Source: Streptomyces sp. cg36
GTDB lineage: Bacteria > Actinomycetota > Actinomycetes > Streptomycetales > Streptomycetaceae
DNA: 64,000 nt
Reading direction: 5' to 3'
NCBI RefSeq assembly: GCF_041080675.1
Contig: NZ_CP163520.1
Location: forward strand, 1,798,001-1,862,000
Within the stretch, counting starts at the first letter, position 1. Every line of letters begins with the position of its first letter. Below the pieces are notes generated by a model. It saw nothing but the letters and a program-made list of their open reading frames with translations, was not told where the DNA came from and searched no databases. Shown here in pieces: positions 56,153-64,000 of the stretch. The position numbers were made by a program, and so were the translations under genes.

Positions 56153-56881
56153 GTGAGCAGCGAAGAGACCCCCGAGACCACCCCCGTGAGCCCGTTCCAG
56201 CCGGAGCCGAACGACCGCGACGAGGCGCCCCAGTACGTCCTCCCCCTGGCCGTCCGCATCGAGAAGGCGGACCCGCCCGCCCGCACCGACGCCCTGGAGA
56301 CGGCCGCCCGCGCGGTGCTCGTGCTGCTCGACGACGCGCGCTCGCTCGACGACGGCGAGTGGGCCCGGGCGGTACGGGACTGGCAGGACGCCCGGATCCG
56401 CAAGGTGGTGCGGCGGGCGCGCGGCGCGGAGTGGCGCAGGGCGAGCGCGCTGCCGGGGATCACGGTGACCGGGAAGTCGGCCGAGGTCCGGGTCTTCCCG
56501 CCGGTCCCGCTGGACGGCTGGCCCAAGGAGCTCGCCAAGCTCCAGGTGTCCGGCACCGACCTGGACGACCCGGCCGCGCCCGGCGCCCCGGACCCGGTCG
56601 CACCGGTGCTGTGGCTCAACCCCGGCCTGGACATGTCGGCGGGCAAGGCCATGGCGCAGGCCGGGCACGGGGCCCAGCTGGCGTGGTGGGAGCTGTCGCC
56701 GCGGGAGCGCCGGGCGTGGCGGGAGGCGGACTTCGCACTGTCGGTGCGGACGGCGGCGCCGGAGGAGTGGGAGGCGCTGACATCGGCGGGCCTGCCGGTC
56801 GTCCGCGACGCCGGCTTCACCGAGATCGCCCCCGGCTCCTGCACGGTGGTGGCGGACCATCCGGCGCTGCGGCGGCGCTGA
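56153..56881 (+). CDS. Peptidyl-tRNA hydrolase, Pth2-type
   Basis: 242 residues. The C-terminal ~110 residues match the Pth2 fold: LWLNPGLDMSAGKAMAQAGHGAQLAWWELS, where the Lys/Gln/His cluster is the active-site region, and VVRDAGFTEIAPGSCTVVADHPAL. The N-terminal half (residues 25-130) is an extra actinobacterial extension with DARIRKVVRRARGAEWRRA. The main bacterial Pth is a different family, so this could act as an accessory. The GTG start is at 56153; the stop lies inside a tandem repeat. Confidence 0.8.
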   Translation: MSSEETPETTPVSPFQPEPNDRDEAPQYVLPLAVRIEKADPPARTDALETAARAVLVLLDDARSLDDGEWARAVRDWQDARIRKVVRRARGAEWRRASALPGITVTGKSAEVRVFPPVPLDGWPKELAKLQVSGTDLDDPAAPGAPDPVAPVLWLNPGLDMSAGKAMAQAGHGAQLAWWELSPRERRAWREADFALSVRTAAPEEWEALTSAGLPVVRDAGFTEIAPGSCTVVADHPALRRR

Positions 56882-56965
56882 CCGGCGGGGGCCGGGGCAT
56901 GCGGCGGCGCTGACCGGCAGGGGCCGGGGCATGCGGCGGCGCTGACCGGCAGGGGCCGGCGGCAT
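56869..56965. repeat. Three copies of a 32-33-bp tandem repeat overlapping a gene end
   Basis: Units begin at 56869, 56901 and 56933 with GCGGCGGCGCTGACCGGC. The first unit contains the last codons and TGA of the peptidyl-tRNA hydrolase gene. The second and third copies lie downstream, so the gene end has been duplicated in tandem, probably by slippage. Confidence 0.75.
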
Positions 56966-57117
56966 CCGGCAGCGTCCAGCGGGGTCGGGGGGGCCGGTGG
57001 GGTCCAGCGGGATCCGGCCGCGCCACGCCCCGAGCGGTCCCCCGCGTCCATGAACGCGACCCGCGTCCCATCCGTACCTCCCGGTACTGCCGAGTTGCCT
57101 GCCTGGGAGGCATGTTG

Positions 57118-57765
57118 ATGGGACGCATCGGACGCACGGACCGCACCGACGGGGTCGGGATCCTCGGCCGGTTCAACGGAACGGCACTGATCATCGTGGC
57201 GCTGGCCGCCACCATCGGGGCGCTCGCCTTCCCCGTCTGGTCGTACGCCGACCGGCTCGGGACGACCCAGTCGAACCTGGACGCGGCGTCCGTGTCGACC
57301 CGCTGGGGGCCGCTCTCGCCCACCGACCGCGAGTTCGTGACCAAGGTGCGGCTCGCCGGGCTCTGGGAGCTGCCCGCCGGGCAGCAGGCGCAGGAACGGG
57401 CGCCGAGCGCCGCGGTCAAGGCGGCCGGGGACCATCTGGTGATGGGCCACACCGCCCTCGACAAGCACGTCCGGGACGTCGCCGCGCAGCTGGGCGTCGA
57501 GCTGCCCAACCAGCCCAACGAGCAGCAGCAGGGCTGGCTCAAGGAGCTCACCGCGGCGCAGGGGCGCGACTACGAGGTCAAGTTCGCCAACCTGCTGCGG
57601 CGCGCCCACGGCAAGGTCTTCAGCCTGGTCGCGCAGGTCCGCGCCAACACCCGCAACTCGCTGGTCCGGGATCTGGCGCAGGACGCCAACCAGACCGTCC
57701 TGGACCACATCAACATGCTGGAGGCCACCGGCATGGTCGACTACGACACGCTGACCACCCAGTAG
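57118..57765 (+). CDS. DUF4142 family protein (first paralogue)
   Basis: 215 residues. An N-terminal hydrophobic anchor or signal (TALIIVALAATIGALAFPVW) precedes a helical DUF4142 domain: TDREFVTKVRLAGLWELPAGQ, AGDHLVMGHTALDKHVRDVA and NQTVLDHINMLEATG. It is probably exported, a ferritin-like helical bundle of unknown function. ATG 57118 has GGGAGG seven bases upstream, whereas ATG 57112 is too close to it. A close paralogue flanks the DUF692 gene on the other side. Confidence 0.85.
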   Translation: MGRIGRTDRTDGVGILGRFNGTALIIVALAATIGALAFPVWSYADRLGTTQSNLDAASVSTRWGPLSPTDREFVTKVRLAGLWELPAGQQAQERAPSAAVKAAGDHLVMGHTALDKHVRDVAAQLGVELPNQPNEQQQGWLKELTAAQGRDYEVKFANLLRRAHGKVFSLVAQVRANTRNSLVRDLAQDANQTVLDHINMLEATGMVDYDTLTTQ

Positions 57766-57942
57766 GCGCCGGGGCCGGGACCCCGCAGGCGCCGGGCCCG
57801 GGGCCGAGCACCCGTCCCAACCTCAAATCAAGCTCTGAACGCGGGGCCCGCCGGGTTGGCGCGGCCCCGGCGGGGCCATGACCACTGCACACACCACGTC
57901 CCGGCGCCGCGACGTGCCATCGACATCACACGGGGGGCGACC

Positions 57943-59319
57943 ATGGAACTGGGCATCGGCATCGGCTGGCGGCCCGAGATCGCCGACGCGGTGGAGCGGC
58001 TGCCCGGCATCGACTGGGTGGAGGCGGTGGCCGAGAACCTCTGCCCCGGCCACCTCCCCGAGTCGCTGGTGCGGCTGCGCGAGCGCGGGGTCACCGTCGT
58101 GCCGCACGGCGTGTCACTGGGGCTCGGCGGCGCGGACCGGCCCGACGCGGCGCGCCTCGCGGAGCTCGCGGCCCGCGCCGAGGCGCTGGCGGCCCCGCTG
58201 GTCACCGAGCACATCGCGTTCGTGCGGGCGGGCGGCGAGCTGACCGCGTCCGCCCCGCTGGAGGCCGGGCACCTGCTGCCGGTGCCGCGCACCTGGGACG
58301 CGCTGGAGGTGCTCTGCGAGAACGTCCGCATCGCGCAGGACGCGCTGCCGGTGCCGCTGGCGCTGGAGAACATCGCGGCGCTGGTGAACTGGCCCGACGA
58401 GGAGATGACGGAGGGGCAGTTCCTGGCCGAGCTGGTGGAGCGGACCGGTGTGCGGCTGCTGATCGACGTGGCGAACCTGCACACCAACCGCGTCAACCGG
58501 GGCGAGGACCCGGCGAAGGCGCTGGCCGAGCTGCCGGTGGAGGCGATCGCGTACGTGCATGTGGCCGGGGGCGTGGAGCGGGACGGTGTCTGGCACGACA
58601 CGCACGCGCACCCGGTGGGCCCGGAGGTCCTCGGGGTGCTCGCGGAGCTGGTGTCGCGGGTGTCGCCCCCGGGCGTCCTGCTGGAGCGCGACGACGCCTT
58701 CCCGCCGGAGGCGGAACTGGCGGCAGAGCTGGCGGCCGTACGCGCGGTCGTGGACTCGCCCGACGCCACCGCGGCCCGCCCCGGACCTCCGTCCGCCCAC
58801 GCGGGCGTGGGCGCCGCCGCGACCCGCCCCGGACCTGCGGGCGTGGACGCCCCCGGCATCGCCACGGCCCGCCTCGGGCCCGCGACCGGCCGCGCCGCCG
58901 TCGGCTCCCCCAGCGCCGCCACGGACCGCCGCGTCCCCCTCGCCCTCGCCCAGACCTCGCTGCTGTCCGCGCTGACCGCCGGCACCCCGATGCCGCCCGG
59001 CTTCGACCCCGGGCGGCTCCGGGTCCAGGCGCGGGCGCTCGTCGTCAAGCGGGCCGATGTCGTCGCCAAGGTGGCGCCGGAGCTGCCGGGCATCCTCGGC
59101 GAGGGCTACCGCCCGGCGTTCCTCGCGTACGCCGGAAGCCGTCCGCAGCGCGGCGGTTACCGCCGTGACGCGCTCGACTTCGTCGAGCACCTGCTGGCGC
59201 GGGGCGGCCACGACGCCGAGGTGCGGCGGCAGTTGACGCGCTGGTGGAAGGAGCGCGCGGGCGGGCGTCCGCCGGGCCGGGCCGCCCGGTTGCTGCGCGG
59301 CCTCGCGCGGGCCGCCTGA
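57943..59319 (+). CDS. DUF692/MNIO family protein with C-terminal extension
   Basis: 458 residues. Residues 1-270 are a DUF692 TIM-barrel of the multinuclear non-haem iron oxidase type (MbnB, TglH, BufB). Probable metal ligands are His55 in VPHGVSLG, Glu89 or His90 in TEHIAF, Glu142 in LENIAAL, Asp175 and His180 in [10 protein letters not shown], His206 in YVHVAGG, Asp219 and His221/223 in WHDTHAHP, and Glu249 in LLERDD. A Pro/Ala/Gly linker with RPGP repeats (about 272-325) joins it to a helical C-terminal domain ending [12 protein letters not shown]. MNIOs modify Cys or Asn of peptides, but no Cys-rich precursor is visible nearby. Confidence 0.85.
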   Translation: MELGIGIGWRPEIADAVERLPGIDWVEAVAENLCPGHLPESLVRLRERGVTVVPHGVSLGLGGADRPDAARLAELAARAEALAAPLVTEHIAFVRAGGELTASAPLEAGHLLPVPRTWDALEVLCENVRIAQDALPVPLALENIAALVNWPDEEMTEGQFLAELVERTGVRLLIDVANLHTNRVNRGEDPAKALAELPVEAIAYVHVAGGVERDGVWHDTHAHPVGPEVLGVLAELVSRVSPPGVLLERDDAFPPEAELAAELAAVRAVVDSPDATAARPGPPSAHAGVGAAATRPGPAGVDAPGIATARLGPATGRAAVGSPSAATDRRVPLALAQTSLLSALTAGTPMPPGFDPGRLRVQARALVVKRADVVAKVAPELPGILGEGYRPAFLAYAGSRPQRGGYRRDALDFVEHLLARGGHDAEVRRQLTRWWKERAGGRPPGRAARLLRGLARAA

Positions 59320-59530
59320 CAGCGCCCGGCGCAAGCGGGCAGGGGCCCGGGGAGGCAGGGACCGGGGAGGCAGGAGCCGGGGGCGGGCAAGTTACCACGC
59401 TCCCAAGGGCCTTGACCCGTACTCGTCCAAGGCGTGATGCCTCCCACACGACTCCGTCACCTATTTCACCGAAAGACCTACCGGATCACCGGCCTCCGCA
59501 TTACCGTGCGCACCGCACTTGGAGGCTTTC

Positions 59531-60313
59531 ATGCGTCGGATGTTCCTTTCCGGTACCGGCCTGGTCGTCGTCGCCCTGACGGCGACCATCGCCGCCCTGC
59601 TCTTCCCCGTCTGGTCGTACGCCGACCGCTCGGGCACCGGGCTCGCCCAGCTCAACGCCGGGTCCGTACCCACCCGTTGGGGACCGCTGTCGGCCTCGGA
59701 CCGGGACTTCGTCGTACGGGTGAGACTGGCCGGACTGTGGGAGCTGCCCGCCGGGCAGCAGGCCGTGGAGCGGGCGCCCAGCGCGGCGATCACCGCGGCG
59801 GGCCAGCACCTGATCGACGGCCACACCTTCCTCGACGCGCGCGTGCGCGAAGTCGCCGCCCAGCTCGGGATGGAGCTGCCGGACCAGCCCAACGACCAGC
59901 AGAAGTCCTGGCTGCGCACGCTGACGTCGGACAGCGGCGACACCTACGAGAAGGACTTCGCCAACCTCCTGCGGGCGGCCCACGGCAAGGTCTTCTCGCT
60001 GGTCGCCCAGATCCGCGCCAACACCCGCAACTCCCTGGTCCGGGCGCTCGCCGAGGACGCCAACACGACCGTCCTCGACCACATCAAGATGCTGGAGGCG
60101 ACCGGCCTCGTCGACTTCGACGGGCTGGCCCGCGACTCCGTGGCGGGCACCACCGCCTCCCCCAGCGGCCCGCCGCCGCCCACACCGGGCGTCACGCCGC
60201 CCTCCTCGGTCCCGGTGACCCCGTCCTTCCCGCTGCCGCCCGCCGCCAGCCGGGCGCTGCCCGACGACACCCCTTCCGCCACTCCCGCCGACTCCCCCAC
60301 CGACACTCCGTAA
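59531..60313 (+). CDS. DUF4142 family protein (second paralogue)
   Basis: 260 residues; GGAGG lies five bases before ATG 59531. N-terminal membrane anchor or signal (GLVVVALTATIAALLFPVWS), then the same helical domain as the paralogue 1.8 kb upstream (SDRDFVVRVRLAGLWELPAGQ, NTTVLDHIKMLEATGLVDFD). It adds a 45-residue Pro/Ser/Thr-rich tail, as in surface proteins. TTGACC at about 59411 is a possible -35 element. Function unknown. Confidence 0.85.
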   Translation: MRRMFLSGTGLVVVALTATIAALLFPVWSYADRSGTGLAQLNAGSVPTRWGPLSASDRDFVVRVRLAGLWELPAGQQAVERAPSAAITAAGQHLIDGHTFLDARVREVAAQLGMELPDQPNDQQKSWLRTLTSDSGDTYEKDFANLLRAAHGKVFSLVAQIRANTRNSLVRALAEDANTTVLDHIKMLEATGLVDFDGLARDSVAGTTASPSGPPPPTPGVTPPSSVPVTPSFPLPPAASRALPDDTPSATPADSPTDTP

Positions 60314-60387
60314 CGAAGCGATAACTCCATGTCCACATCATGGGAAACGCATGGCGCCCGCCTGGCCGCGTCACATACAACTCGGCC

Positions 60388-61137
60388 ATGTTCTGGGTTC
60401 TGTTGCTCGCAGTCGCGTGCCTCGCCTCCGCGCTCTCGTGCGCGCGGCTCTGTCTCGCCGCGTCCGCGGCGGCCGACCAGGGGCCGGTCACCCGGGACCC
60501 GGAATCCGGGCTCTCGCTCTACGAGGCCGCGTTCCTGGCGGGCGGTCCCGTGCGGGTCACCGATCTGACGCTGGTCGCCATGCACCGGGCCCGCCGGCTG
60601 CTGCTGGCGCACACCGGCTGGGCCACCGTCGTCGACCCGGAGGGCCGCGACGACCTGGAGCGGTCGGTGATCGGCGCGATCGGGCCGGAGGGGCAGGCGC
60701 GGATAGCGGCGATACGCTCGGCCGCAGCCGCCGCCGACGCGGTGCACGCGCTGGCCGACCGGCTGGCCGCCGCCGGGCTCGCCGTCCCGGACGCGACCAG
60801 GACCGGGGTGACGGCCTCGGTGCGGGCGGTGCGCGGGGCCGCCGCGCTCACCCTCGTACTCGGCGCGGTGGCGCTGCTGATGCCCGGCCAGGACCGCGCC
60901 ACCCAGACGGAGATCGCCGCCTGGTTCGCGCTGCCCGCGGTGCTCACGTTCGGCTGTCTCTTCATCGCCCGCGTCGAGGTCCACCCGCACACCCGCTGGG
61001 CCTCCCCCGACGGCCAGCGGCTGCTCGGCCGGATCGACCCGGCGGGCGACCAGCTGACGGCGGTGGCGGTGCGGGGCATCAGCGCGGTCGAGGACCCGGC
61101 GCTGCGGACCGCGCTGAGCGGCCGACGCGCCGCCTGA
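60388..61137 (+). CDS. TIGR04222-like membrane protein
   Basis: 249 residues. First helix MFWVLLLAVACLASALSCARL; then LYEAAFLAGGPVRVTDLTLVAMHRARRLLLAHTG, the characteristic TIGR04222 opening; two further helices (GAAALTLVLGAVALLMP and FALPAVLTFGCLFIA). Many family members have a Cys- or Gly-rich tail; this one ends ALRTALSGRRAA and lacks it. TIGR04222 proteins tend to sit beside DUF692 genes in streptomycetes, as here. Function unknown. Confidence 0.78.
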   Translation: MFWVLLLAVACLASALSCARLCLAASAAADQGPVTRDPESGLSLYEAAFLAGGPVRVTDLTLVAMHRARRLLLAHTGWATVVDPEGRDDLERSVIGAIGPEGQARIAAIRSAAAAADAVHALADRLAAAGLAVPDATRTGVTASVRAVRGAAALTLVLGAVALLMPGQDRATQTEIAAWFALPAVLTFGCLFIARVEVHPHTRWASPDGQRLLGRIDPAGDQLTAVAVRGISAVEDPALRTALSGRRAA

Positions 61138-61254
61138 CCGGGACATTTCACCCGGCGCACCGCACCACGGTGCTTTACTTCCTCAATTACTCCGCTAATC
61201 ATCCCTTTTGTGCCGGATTTACGCCGGAGGCAACTGCCTAGGGATCGATCTGCG

Positions 61255-62853
61255 ATGAAAGCAGCAGTGCTCTACGGAACCCTCGGTTCGCTCGTGCTCT
61301 CCGCCCTGGCCGTCGCCCCGGCCGGCAGCACGGACCAGCTCACCGCCGAGGCGCGCGGCACCGTGGTCGCCGCCCGGCGCGCGGCCACCACCAAGATCGC
61401 CTTCGGCCGCTGCCCCAAGTCGGAGATGCTGCCCGCCTCCGTGCGGTGCGGCACCGTGAAGGTCCCGCTCGACTACGCCCGGCCGAAGGGCCGTCAGATC
61501 GCCCTCACCGTCAGCCGGACCGCCGCGACCGGCAAGAAGTCCGAGCGCCAGGGCGCCCTCGTCTACAACCCGGGCGGGCCCGGCGCCTCCAGCATGTACT
61601 TCCCGATGGTCGCGCCCCTGCCCGAGTGGAAGCGGATCGCCCGCGCCTACGACCTGGTCGGCTACGCCCCGCGCGGGGTCGGCCGGTCCGCGCCGCTGTC
61701 CTGCCAGGACCCGGCGGACTTCGCCAAGGCGCCCACCCAGTCCCCCACCGAGCCCTCCGAGTCGTACAAGAGGGAGCGGATCGCGCAGGCCAAGGCGTAC
61801 GCGCAGGGCTGCGGCCAGAACGCGGGCCCGGCGCTGCGGCACTACACCAGCCTCAACAACGCGCGCGACCTCGAAGTGCTGCGGGCGGCGCTCGGCGAGC
61901 CGAAGCTGTCGTTCATCGGCGCCTCGTACGGCACCTACTTCGGCTCCCTGTACGCCACGCTCTTCCCCTCTCACGTACGGCGGATGGTCTTCGACTCGGC
62001 GGTCGACCCGGACCCGCGCCAGATCTGGTACCGCAACAACCTCGACCAGTCACTGGCGTTCGAGAGCCGCTGGGAGGACTTCCGCGCCTGGGTCGCCCGC
62101 CACGACGGGGTCTACCACCTGGGCACCAGCGCCGAGCAGGTCCTGGAGAACTTCGAGAAGGTGCGCGCCCGGCTCGCCGAGGAGCCTGCCGGCGGCACGG
62201 TCGGCCCGGCCCAGCTCCAGGCCGCCTTCCTCAAGGCCGGGTACTACGACGACTACTGGGCGATGCGGGCGACCGCGCTCTCGGCCTACCTCAAGGGCGA
62301 CCCCAAGCCGCTGATCGCCCAGGCGGCGCCGCGGCCGGAGGCCGCGAAGGACGACGAGAACGGGAACGCCGTCTACACGGCGGTCGAGTGCAACGACGCG
62401 CCCTGGCCGACGGAGTGGTCCACCTGGGACCGGGACAACACCGAGCTCGCGGCGATCGCGCCGTTCGAGACCTGGGACAACGCCTGGATGAACCTGCCGT
62501 GCGCCTACTGGCCGGCGCCCCGGCAGAAGCCGCTGGACGTGGGGGTGCACCCCGGTGAGCTGCCGCCGACGCTGATCCTGGCGGCCGAGCGGGACGCGGC
62601 GACGCCGTACCCGGGGGCGCTGGAGCTCCAGCGCAGACTGCCGGGGGCGGCCCTGGTGACCGAGAAGGACGCCGGTACGCACGGCATCGGCGGCGGCCCC
62701 AACGGCTGCGTCAACCACTATCTGGAGAACTACCTGCTGTACGGACGGACGCCGGTGCGGCGCGCGACGTGCGCGCCGCACCCGGAGCCGAACCCGGTGT
62801 CGCTGGACGAGCGGTCGGCGCCCAGGGCTGGGCTGCGGCCGTCCGCTCTCTGA
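61255..62853 (+). CDS. Secreted alpha/beta-hydrolase, tripeptidyl aminopeptidase (SlpD/TAP) type
   Basis: 532 residues with an N-terminal Sec signal (LYGTLGSLVLSALAVAPAGS). The hydrolase domain has ALVYNPGGPGASSMYF (oxyanion region), the PRGVGRSAPLSC segment and nucleophile Ser224 in FIGASYGTYFGSL. The TAP C-terminal part contains CNDAPWPTEW and LAAERDAATPYPGALELQRRL with the Asp, then DAGTHGIGG with the His. It releases N-terminal tripeptides outside the cell. It resembles the mycelium-associated proteases of streptomycetes. Confidence 0.9.
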   Translation: MKAAVLYGTLGSLVLSALAVAPAGSTDQLTAEARGTVVAARRAATTKIAFGRCPKSEMLPASVRCGTVKVPLDYARPKGRQIALTVSRTAATGKKSERQGALVYNPGGPGASSMYFPMVAPLPEWKRIARAYDLVGYAPRGVGRSAPLSCQDPADFAKAPTQSPTEPSESYKRERIAQAKAYAQGCGQNAGPALRHYTSLNNARDLEVLRAALGEPKLSFIGASYGTYFGSLYATLFPSHVRRMVFDSAVDPDPRQIWYRNNLDQSLAFESRWEDFRAWVARHDGVYHLGTSAEQVLENFEKVRARLAEEPAGGTVGPAQLQAAFLKAGYYDDYWAMRATALSAYLKGDPKPLIAQAAPRPEAAKDDENGNAVYTAVECNDAPWPTEWSTWDRDNTELAAIAPFETWDNAWMNLPCAYWPAPRQKPLDVGVHPGELPPTLILAAERDAATPYPGALELQRRLPGAALVTEKDAGTHGIGGGPNGCVNHYLENYLLYGRTPVRRATCAPHPEPNPVSLDERSAPRAGLRPSAL

Positions 62854-62927
62854 TCTTCCGGGTCAGGGGTGGATCCGGGCCCGCTCACGACGGGCCCGGC
62901 CACCGGGCATACGGGGTGGGGCGGCCG

Positions 62928-63641
62928 TCAGGCCAGGCCGTCCACCAGGTCCGCGACCGACTTGCGGCGGCCCGTGTAGAACGGGACCTCCTCGCGGACG
63001 TGCATCCGCGCCTCGGAGGCGCGCAGATGACGCATCAGGTCGACGATGCGGTGCAGCTCGTCGGCCTCGAAGGCCAGCAGCCACTCGTAGTCGCCGAGCG
63101 AGAACGAGGCGACCGTGTTGGCGCGCACGTCCGGGTAGCCGCGGGCCATCTTGCCGTGGTCGGCGAGCATCCGGCGGCGGTCCTCGTCGGGCAGCAGGTA
63201 CCAGTCGTAGCTGCGCACGAAGGGGTAGACCGACACGTAGTCGCGCGCCTGCTCGTCGGCGAGGAACGCCGGGATGTGCGACTTGTTGAACTCGGCGGGG
63301 CGGTGCAGCGCCATGTTCGACCAGACCGGCTCCAGGGCGCGGCCCAGCTTGGTGCGGCGGAAGAGGTTGTACGCGGTCTGGAGCTCGTCGGCCGTCTCCG
63401 CGTGCCACCAGATCATGAGGTCGGCGTCGGCCCGCAGCCCGGACAGGTCGTAGGTGCCGCGGACGGTGATGTCCTTGGCGGCGAGCTGGTCGAACAGCTC
63501 CTGGACCTCGTCGGCGAAGCCGGTGCGGTCCTCGGGCAGCACGTCGCGCAGCTTGAAGACGGACCACAGCGTGTAGCGGATGACCTCGTTGAGGTCCTTC
63601 GCCTTCTTGCCTGCGTTCGGGATCTTTTCCGGTGCACTCAT
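62928..63641 (-). CDS. hemQ: Hydrogen peroxide-dependent haem synthase HemQ
   Basis: 237 residues of the chlorite-dismutase-like family; converts coprohaem to haem b in the coproporphyrin-dependent pathway of Gram-positives. Catalytic Tyr135 lies in [19 protein letters not shown] and the proximal haem ligand is probably His162 in [18 protein letters not shown] 63641 (MSAPEK) is four bases after the hemG stop, so hemG-hemQ form an operon. Confidence 0.94.
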   Translation of the reverse strand: MSAPEKIPNAGKKAKDLNEVIRYTLWSVFKLRDVLPEDRTGFADEVQELFDQLAAKDITVRGTYDLSGLRADADLMIWWHAETADELQTAYNLFRRTKLGRALEPVWSNMALHRPAEFNKSHIPAFLADEQARDYVSVYPFVRSYDWYLLPDEDRRRMLADHGKMARGYPDVRANTVASFSLGDYEWLLAFEADELHRIVDLMRHLRASEARMHVREEVPFYTGRRKSVADLVDGLA

Positions 63642-63645
63642 GAGG

Positions 63646-64000
63646 CTATTGTCCCGCGTCACGCTGAGTGTTCTGCGCCAGGGTCGACGTGGCGATGATC
63701 TCGTCCGCCGCGCGCCGGGCTCCCGCGATGCACGCGGGGATGCCGACCCCGTCGTAGGCGGCGCCGCAGACCCGCAGTCCGGGCAGCTCCGCGACGGCCG
63801 CGCGCACCCGCGCCACGCGCGCGAGGTGGCCCACCGGGTACTGCGGCAGCCCGCCGATCCACCGGGTCACCTCGCTCGCCACCGGCCGCGCCGACAGGCC
63901 CACCGCGTCCCGGAGGTCGCCCAGGGAGAGCTTCACCAGATCGGCGTCGTCGCGCTCCAGGTGCTCCTCCTCGCCGTACCGCCCGATCGAGGTGCGCAGC
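63646..64000 (-). CDS. hemG: Protoporphyrinogen/coproporphyrinogen oxidase HemG, 3' part
   Basis: Final ~118 residues of the FAD-dependent porphyrinogen oxidase (HemY/CgoX type); the 5' end is beyond the window. The C-terminal FAD segment [28 protein letters not shown] is diagnostic, with [16 protein letters not shown] before it. It oxidises coproporphyrinogen III upstream of ferrochelatase and HemQ. The stop is four bases from the hemQ start. Confidence 0.92.
   Translation of the reverse strand, partial: LRTSIGRYGEEEHLERDDADLVKLSLGDLRDAVGLSARPVASEVTRWIGGLPQYPVGHLARVARVRAAVAELPGLRVCGAAYDGVGIPACIAGARRAADEIIATSTLAQNTQRDAGQ

Noticed and set aside
60388..61137. TIGR04222 protein as the Cys-rich MNIO substrate
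   Set aside because: Its C-terminus has no cysteine-rich tail; the few cysteines are in or next to membrane helices.

Overview
The window is high-GC DNA with the gene content and codon use of a Streptomyces (or very close actinomycete) chromosome. Pointers are the actinobacterial rRNA operon without a tRNA in the 16S-23S spacer, frequent GTG starts, a mycothiol-dependent nitroreductase-like protein, HemQ-type haem synthesis, an SAV2148-type HEPN protein, DUF5937/ArsR and DUF1707-FHA proteins, and sugar ABC transporters without their own ATPase. I see no phage, insertion sequence, integrase or CRISPR array.

Layout. 1-5517 (+): end of the sulfate assimilation locus: cysD (5' end outside), cysN, a sulfonate-type ABC importer (binding protein, ATPase, permease) and a sirohydrochlorin chelatase-like protein. 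cysN and the binding protein each carry one frameshift. 5507-13320: ArsR-type regulator divergent from an MFS transporter, a nitroreductase-like protein, a DUF1697 protein, a secreted subtilase and a large MMPL exporter, with strong hairpin terminators between units. 13349-16460 (-): three-gene sugar ABC importer, divergent from a phosphotransferase. 17720-34108: exonuclease, HEPN protein, the glycogen/trehalose block (glgX, treY, a GH1 beta-glucosidase, treZ) interspersed with GNAT and FHA proteins, an M24 peptidase preceded by three 21-bp repeats at exactly 61-bp pitch, a kinase and a VOC protein with a probable leaderless promoter. 34201-39323 (-): complete rRNA operon in the order 16S-23S-5S, with two promoter-like boxes and a 22-bp perfect palindrome upstream. 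39944-47325: murC-msrB, a small hypothetical protein, a RibD-like reductase, zapE, an OsmC protein, a Tat-exported PhoX-type protein and a PPK2.

47383-53528 (-) is the most interesting part: a compact five-gene RiPP-like operon, transcribed MFS exporter, S9 peptidase, a 39-residue precursor peptide too short for most gene callers, a cobalamin-binding radical SAM enzyme with a Cx7Cx2C cluster motif, and a DUF5825 protein. The precursor start lies inside the end of the peptidase gene, and a strong hairpin separates the precursor from the radical SAM gene, as expected when the precursor must be made in excess. The likely core (residues 21-29, flanked by prolines) is rich in beta-branched residues and suggests a C-methylated linear peptide.

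54062-64000: a lipoprotein polysaccharide deacetylase, a tiny zinc-ribbon protein, an AIM24 protein followed by a 32-bp perfect palindrome, a Pth2-type peptidyl-tRNA hydrolase whose 3' end is tandemly repeated, a DUF692/MNIO enzyme flanked by two paralogous DUF4142 proteins and followed by a TIGR04222-like membrane protein, a secreted alpha/beta-hydrolase peptidase, hemQ, and the 3' end of hemG running out of the window.
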